Part shown: piece by piece, positions 14,642-17,835 of the stretch
How positions within the stretch are numbered: position 1 is the stretch's first letter
How the letters are laid out: each line of letters opens with the position of its first letter
Notes under the pieces: model-generated
Seen by the model: only the letters and a program-made list of their open reading frames with translations
Told to the model about the DNA's origin: nothing
Database searches by the model: none
Position numbers and translations under genes: made by a program
Source: an uncultured Selenomonadaceae bacterium
Lineage (GTDB): Bacteria; Bacillota; Negativicutes; Selenomonadales; Selenomonadaceae
NCBI GenBank assembly: GCA_905236255.1
Contig: CAJOPK010000224.1
Coordinates: forward strand, 1 to 17,835
DNA: 17,835 nt
Direction: 5' to 3'

Positions 14642-15736
14642 ATGCATTTGAGAATTTTGGACAAATACATATTTCGCGAAGTGATTACGGCATTTCTGTT
14701 CGGGATTTGCGCATTTTCCGCAGTCTTTATCGGATCCGGAACGCTTTTCAAAATTGCCCGCTATATTACGGACTACGGCGCGTCTTTTACGTCGGTCGTA
14801 AAAATTTTTATCTACGGCTTGCCGGCGATAGTCATGTGGACTTTTCCCATGTCAATGCTTTTGGCAACGCTTATGACTTTCGGAAAACTTTCAAGCTCCA
14901 GCGAAATTACCGCCATGAAATCCTGCGGAATAGGTTTTGCCCGAATTGCCGCCCCCGCAATATTTTTGGGTATGATTGTAAGTTTTTGTGCAATTCTCTT
15001 TAACGAATACGTCGTTCCTTGGGCGAATACCTCTTACAACAACGTCGTATATTATGAAATTCAGGGCAATACCGAAATGAAATCTCAAGATCATATTATC
15101 GTCAAGGAAATTGAGGACAGCAAAATTCAGCGGCTTGTATATGCCCGGCTTTATCGCGCAGATATTGAACAGCTGCAGGGCGTGACCATGCAGGAATTTA
15201 ATACGGAAGGTAAAGTTACCCATGTTGAAAACGCATCTTATGCGGAATGGAAAGATAATGCTTGGATTATGCACGAGGGAATGATTTATGATGTTTCCGA
15301 TGACGAACGCGCTCATTCCATGCAATTTGAAAAGCAAATTTTGCCGGTCAAGGCAAGCCCCCGTCAAATTGTCCGGGAACAAAAAAAGCCGGAAGAATTG
15401 ACAATGGAAGAACTCAAAGCGCAAATTCGCATAATGAGAACTCAATACGTCAATACCAGCAAATTGGAAACCGAACTTTATCAGCGCATAACCGTTCCGA
15501 TGGCAAGTTTGATTTTCGCCTTAATCGGAGTGCCTTTGGGCTTGCAACCGACAAGAAACAGTTCTTCAATGGGCTTTGCGTTGAGTGTCATAATAATTTT
15601 TATCTATTATGCGGTCATGACTTTGGCAAACGCAATAGCACGCGGCGGCGCAATCAATCCGATGTATGCCGTTTGGATACCGAACATAATCGGATTGATT
15701 TTCGGAATAGTTTTGATAAGACGCGCCTCTCAATGA
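14642..15736 (+). CDS. lptF: LptF/LptG family LPS export permease
   Basis: Membrane permease of the YjgP/YjgQ family. LptF and LptG form the LptB2FG transporter that extracts LPS from the inner membrane. The 364-residue protein (E. coli LptF 366, LptG 360) has six membrane spans near 15-37, 53-80, 100-121, 284-302, 307-330 and 339-360, with a periplasmic jellyroll between spans 3 and 4. Typical sequence includes the start LRILDKYIFREV and FIYGLPAIVMWTFPMSMLLATL. The ATG at 14642 is preceded by GGGGAG with 7 bases spacing; an in-frame TTG one codon earlier is not needed. Only one such permease is in the operon, so either it acts with a partner encoded elsewhere or it forms a homodimer. It ends 14 bases from a convergent gene with no clear terminator between them. 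Whether it is LptF or LptG cannot be settled; the symbol is provisional. Confidence 0.9.
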   Translation: MHLRILDKYIFREVITAFLFGICAFSAVFIGSGTLFKIARYITDYGASFTSVVKIFIYGLPAIVMWTFPMSMLLATLMTFGKLSSSSEITAMKSCGIGFARIAAPAIFLGMIVSFCAILFNEYVVPWANTSYNNVVYYEIQGNTEMKSQDHIIVKEIEDSKIQRLVYARLYRADIEQLQGVTMQEFNTEGKVTHVENASYAEWKDNAWIMHEGMIYDVSDDERAHSMQFEKQILPVKASPRQIVREQKKPEELTMEELKAQIRIMRTQYVNTSKLETELYQRITVPMASLIFALIGVPLGLQPTRNSSSMGFALSVIIIFIYYAVMTLANAIARGGAINPMYAVWIPNIIGLIFGIVLIRRASQ

Positions 15737-15750
15737 TGTGAAATTTCAAC

Positions 15751-17739
15751 TCAGGAAAATAAATTCATAATCGTATCTTTCGCCAAAATTTGAGGATCCA
15801 AATTTATATCGCAGTCCTCCGGGTTATCGACCAAAATTGCGCCGGCACTTTCCAAAAATTTCTTGTCAAGTTTCAAACAGCTTTTAAATGATGTTTCCAT
15901 CGCCGAAATCATCATGTTCAATTTTTCGTCGCTCCGGGCAACGATTCTTTTGCCGGTGGAGGCGGAAGTGAAATAAAATTTTTTCGTTCCGGTTTCGTCG
16001 CAACCCAGAAAACCCAAAAACATTTCGCCGAAAACAATTTCGCCCGGAATACAAAAAGCCGTTTCATGTGCGCCGATAAGATATTTTCGCGTCAAGACTT
16101 CTTCCCGGACTTCACCCAAAACAATTTTAAACGGGGTTTTTCCGCTTCCGGAAAATTCATTGAGATTTGCCGTAATCAGATCGTCCGTGACTTTTTCCCC
16201 GACAAAATATGCCTCCGTCGCACCGCCGAATTTTATCGGCGCGTCGGTCATATCGCCGGAAAAAATAATTTCGTGTTCCTTTGTCGCTCCAAAATTTTCT
16301 TCGTCAAATTGATTGTGCCAGCCGAAATCCCTTTTCGGCGAATTTAAATGTAAATCCAAATCCGTCCGAACTTCTTCTCCGTTCGGACGCAGGGTGTTGA
16401 GCCAGTGAACGGCAACGATAACATTTTTTGTGTCGAAAGTGTAAAAAGAATTGAAAGGAATTGCCCCGACAAATTTTTTTTCGCTTGTGGGGAGTGCGTA
16501 AGTAAAATTCTGCGGAATGTAAATTTTTTTGCCGGCAATTTTCGATCTTACCTGCGCGACAATCGAATTTATAATGTCAATCAAAATGAGCGCGTTCGGA
16601 TTTTTTTGTCCGGCAAATTCCTTGACGAAAACTTTTCCGTTGCGAATAAAATAGGCAATATTTTCCGGTGCGGCAAGTCTGTAAAGCAGAGCATTTGCCG
16701 CCGAAATTTTTTTGAAGATCGTAATTTTTTCAAGTTCGTTTTTAATTTCGTCCGGATCAAGATTTTCGGATTGAGTCAAAAGATCCAAAATTTTCGGCTT
16801 AACCGGTCTGTGAAAAGTTTCGGCAAGTTTGCGGATTTTGTTGATCGTCTTTTTCATGTAAGGCGAATTTCCCTTTTTGAAGGCGAGGAACAGCGGTTTA
16901 AACCTGAAAAATATTGCGGCAAGTTTTTCGATACCGTTGTCCTTTATGTACCGTTGAAAATATTTTTCCGCATTTTTTCCGGGCAGGTTCATTCCGATAC
17001 CCGTAAAAGTTTCCCGGTTTTTTATCAGAAGAGTTTTGCCGGTCACGACGTAAACCATGTAACGCAAAAATTCTGCGGGGTCTGCCGGCAATACATACAT
17101 TAATTCACAAATCCGAATTTTTAATTCTTTGTTCGGAACGTCGTCAACCGGAATTTTTATTTGGAGCCGCCAAAGAATACTTATGACACTTTTCATGGTT
17201 TCTTCCGAAAGAGCCGCGCCGGACATAACCGTTTGAATCGTACGCCGCCTGATTTCATCTTCTTCAATCAAGTCGATAACGACAACTTTCAACGGCTTTG
17301 AATTTTTCGGAAGTTCGAGTTTGTCCGGAGGAATGAAAACGGTATTTTGATTGTAAATTCCCATCATTTCAAAGCCGTAAGTTGACACATAATGCAAAAT
17401 TTGATTGGCGAGCAATTCTTCGACGGATTTTTCGGCAACGGTACCGAAAGATTTGTAAAAGCCTTGATTCAGTTCGTTTAAATCGTAACCGAAACTGTCG
17501 CAAATAAATTTTTCAATTTCTTCGTTGCCGAGCATATGGCAATTTTTCCCGGCCTTTTCCGTGACAAAAACGCCGTGCCCGGCAAATTTTTTTTGAGTTT
17601 CTTCAAAATTTGACGAATCGGTTTCTCCGAGATTCGGAACGGCTTTAAAGAGTGAAAGCACGGCCTTTATGTAGGGAACGGGGCGGGAAGATACTTTTTC
17701 GTCAAGCATTTCGCTCATAAGTTCTTTAAAGTTTATCAT
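15751..17739 (-). CDS. Large uncharacterised protein with TerD-like C-terminal segment
   Basis: Function unknown. The 662-residue protein is apparently soluble: I see no signal peptide or clear membrane span. Residues 1-420 look mostly helical, with blocks such as PADPAEFLRYMVYVVTG (218-234) and FFRFKPLFLAFKKG (277-290). A beta-rich region follows with VHWLN (444-448), RTDLDLHL (458-465), GWHNQF (473-478), SGDMTDAP (494-501) and GGATEAYF (505-512). That pattern (DLDL, then SGD and an acidic/Ala site) recalls TerD-type tellurite/stress proteins and, from memory, large proteins of the MXAN_6230/SCO0854 kind, although no RING motif is visible. Start: AAAGGAG (17749-17755) is 9 bases before the ATG at 17739; a TTG at 17763 would lie upstream of this site. 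It is convergent with lptF and divergent from the gene starting at 17811. No promoter was clear. Confidence 0.8.
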   Translation of the reverse strand: MINFKELMSEMLDEKVSSRPVPYIKAVLSLFKAVPNLGETDSSNFEETQKKFAGHGVFVTEKAGKNCHMLGNEEIEKFICDSFGYDLNELNQGFYKSFGTVAEKSVEELLANQILHYVSTYGFEMMGIYNQNTVFIPPDKLELPKNSKPLKVVVIDLIEEDEIRRRTIQTVMSGAALSEETMKSVISILWRLQIKIPVDDVPNKELKIRICELMYVLPADPAEFLRYMVYVVTGKTLLIKNRETFTGIGMNLPGKNAEKYFQRYIKDNGIEKLAAIFFRFKPLFLAFKKGNSPYMKKTINKIRKLAETFHRPVKPKILDLLTQSENLDPDEIKNELEKITIFKKISAANALLYRLAAPENIAYFIRNGKVFVKEFAGQKNPNALILIDIINSIVAQVRSKIAGKKIYIPQNFTYALPTSEKKFVGAIPFNSFYTFDTKNVIVAVHWLNTLRPNGEEVRTDLDLHLNSPKRDFGWHNQFDEENFGATKEHEIIFSGDMTDAPIKFGGATEAYFVGEKVTDDLITANLNEFSGSGKTPFKIVLGEVREEVLTRKYLIGAHETAFCIPGEIVFGEMFLGFLGCDETGTKKFYFTSASTGKRIVARSDEKLNMMISAMETSFKSCLKLDKKFLESAGAILVDNPEDCDINLDPQILAKDTIMNLFS

Positions 17740-17810
17740 CTTGCCATTCTCCTTTAAAATCAAAAAGCGCGGGAAGTAAACAGAGTCGCTTCAAAAAAAA
17801 GGAATTTTTT

Positions 17811-17835
17811 ATGTCGCAGAAACTTCATTTCGGAA
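17811..17835 (+). CDS. Probable start of a new gene (partial, 8 codons visible)
   Basis: An ATG at 17811 follows AAAAAAGGA with a suitable gap of about 8 bases, and the frame is open to the window edge. It would encode MSQKLHFG. The KLHFG start is reminiscent of phosphohexomutases (which continue with TDG), but eight residues are far too few to claim it. Its divergent placement from the TerD-like gene, with about 70 bases between starts, supports a real gene start. Confidence 0.45.

Noticed and set aside
15739..15748. The palindrome TGAAATTTCA between the convergent lptF and TerD-like genes, considered as a terminator
   Set aside because: The stem is only AT-rich with no loop and no T run follows on either strand.
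1..17835. Searched by eye for tRNA, rRNA, CRISPR repeats, insertion-sequence ends and attachment sites
   Set aside because: No cloverleaf, regularly spaced repeats, transposase or integrase motifs, or paired terminal repeats were seen.

Overview
The window looks like chromosomal DNA from a diderm Bacillota, most likely a Negativicutes (Selenomonadales/Veillonellales-type) bacterium. It combines Firmicute-style features (strong AGGAGG-type ribosome binding sites, sigma-A promoters, BioY, a CBS-domain family II pyrophosphatase) with outer-membrane genes (hldD for ADP-heptose and an lpxL-lptC-lptA-lptB-lptF cluster). This lineage call is an inference from gene content. No 16S gene or other marker is present.

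Layout. 1-1698 (+) is the 3' part of dnaE. hldD (+, 1777-2748) follows and ends at a bidirectional terminator shared with the convergent rsmI (-, 2810-3643). Next comes a tightly coupled biotin operon read leftward, bioY-bioD-bioA (6358 to 3723). A divergent control region (about 6400-6536) carries two back-to-back sigma-A-type promoters with a BirA-like palindrome between them. To the right is a two-gene operon: a small DUF697-like membrane protein (6633-7367) and a KAP-family P-loop NTPase (7378-9243). This pair is the least explained part of the window. After it, each with its own promoter, are a CBS/DRTGG-regulated family II pyrophosphatase (9314-10963) and a FolB-like protein (11034-11399) that appears to lack the pterin-anchoring glutamate of dihydroneopterin aldolases. 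A terminator at 11420-11460 closes this block.

11567-15736 (+) is an outer-membrane biogenesis operon: an LpxL/HtrB-type acyltransferase, LptC, LptA, LptB and a single LptF/LptG-type permease, with 4-base overlaps at the first two junctions. Together these acylate lipid A and move LPS across the periplasm; HldD supplies a core-sugar precursor. The convergent last large gene (15751-17739, -) is a 662-residue protein with a TerD-like C-terminal segment and no assigned function. A new + strand gene appears to begin at 17811.

The best candidates for undescribed biology are the DUF697-like/KAP NTPase pair (perhaps linked to biotin control by the shared intergenic region), the TerD-like protein, and the altered FolB. 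I see no tRNA, rRNA, CRISPR, insertion sequence or prophage sequence, and no stretch over 300 bases without a gene; the longest, 6359-6632, holds the divergent promoters.
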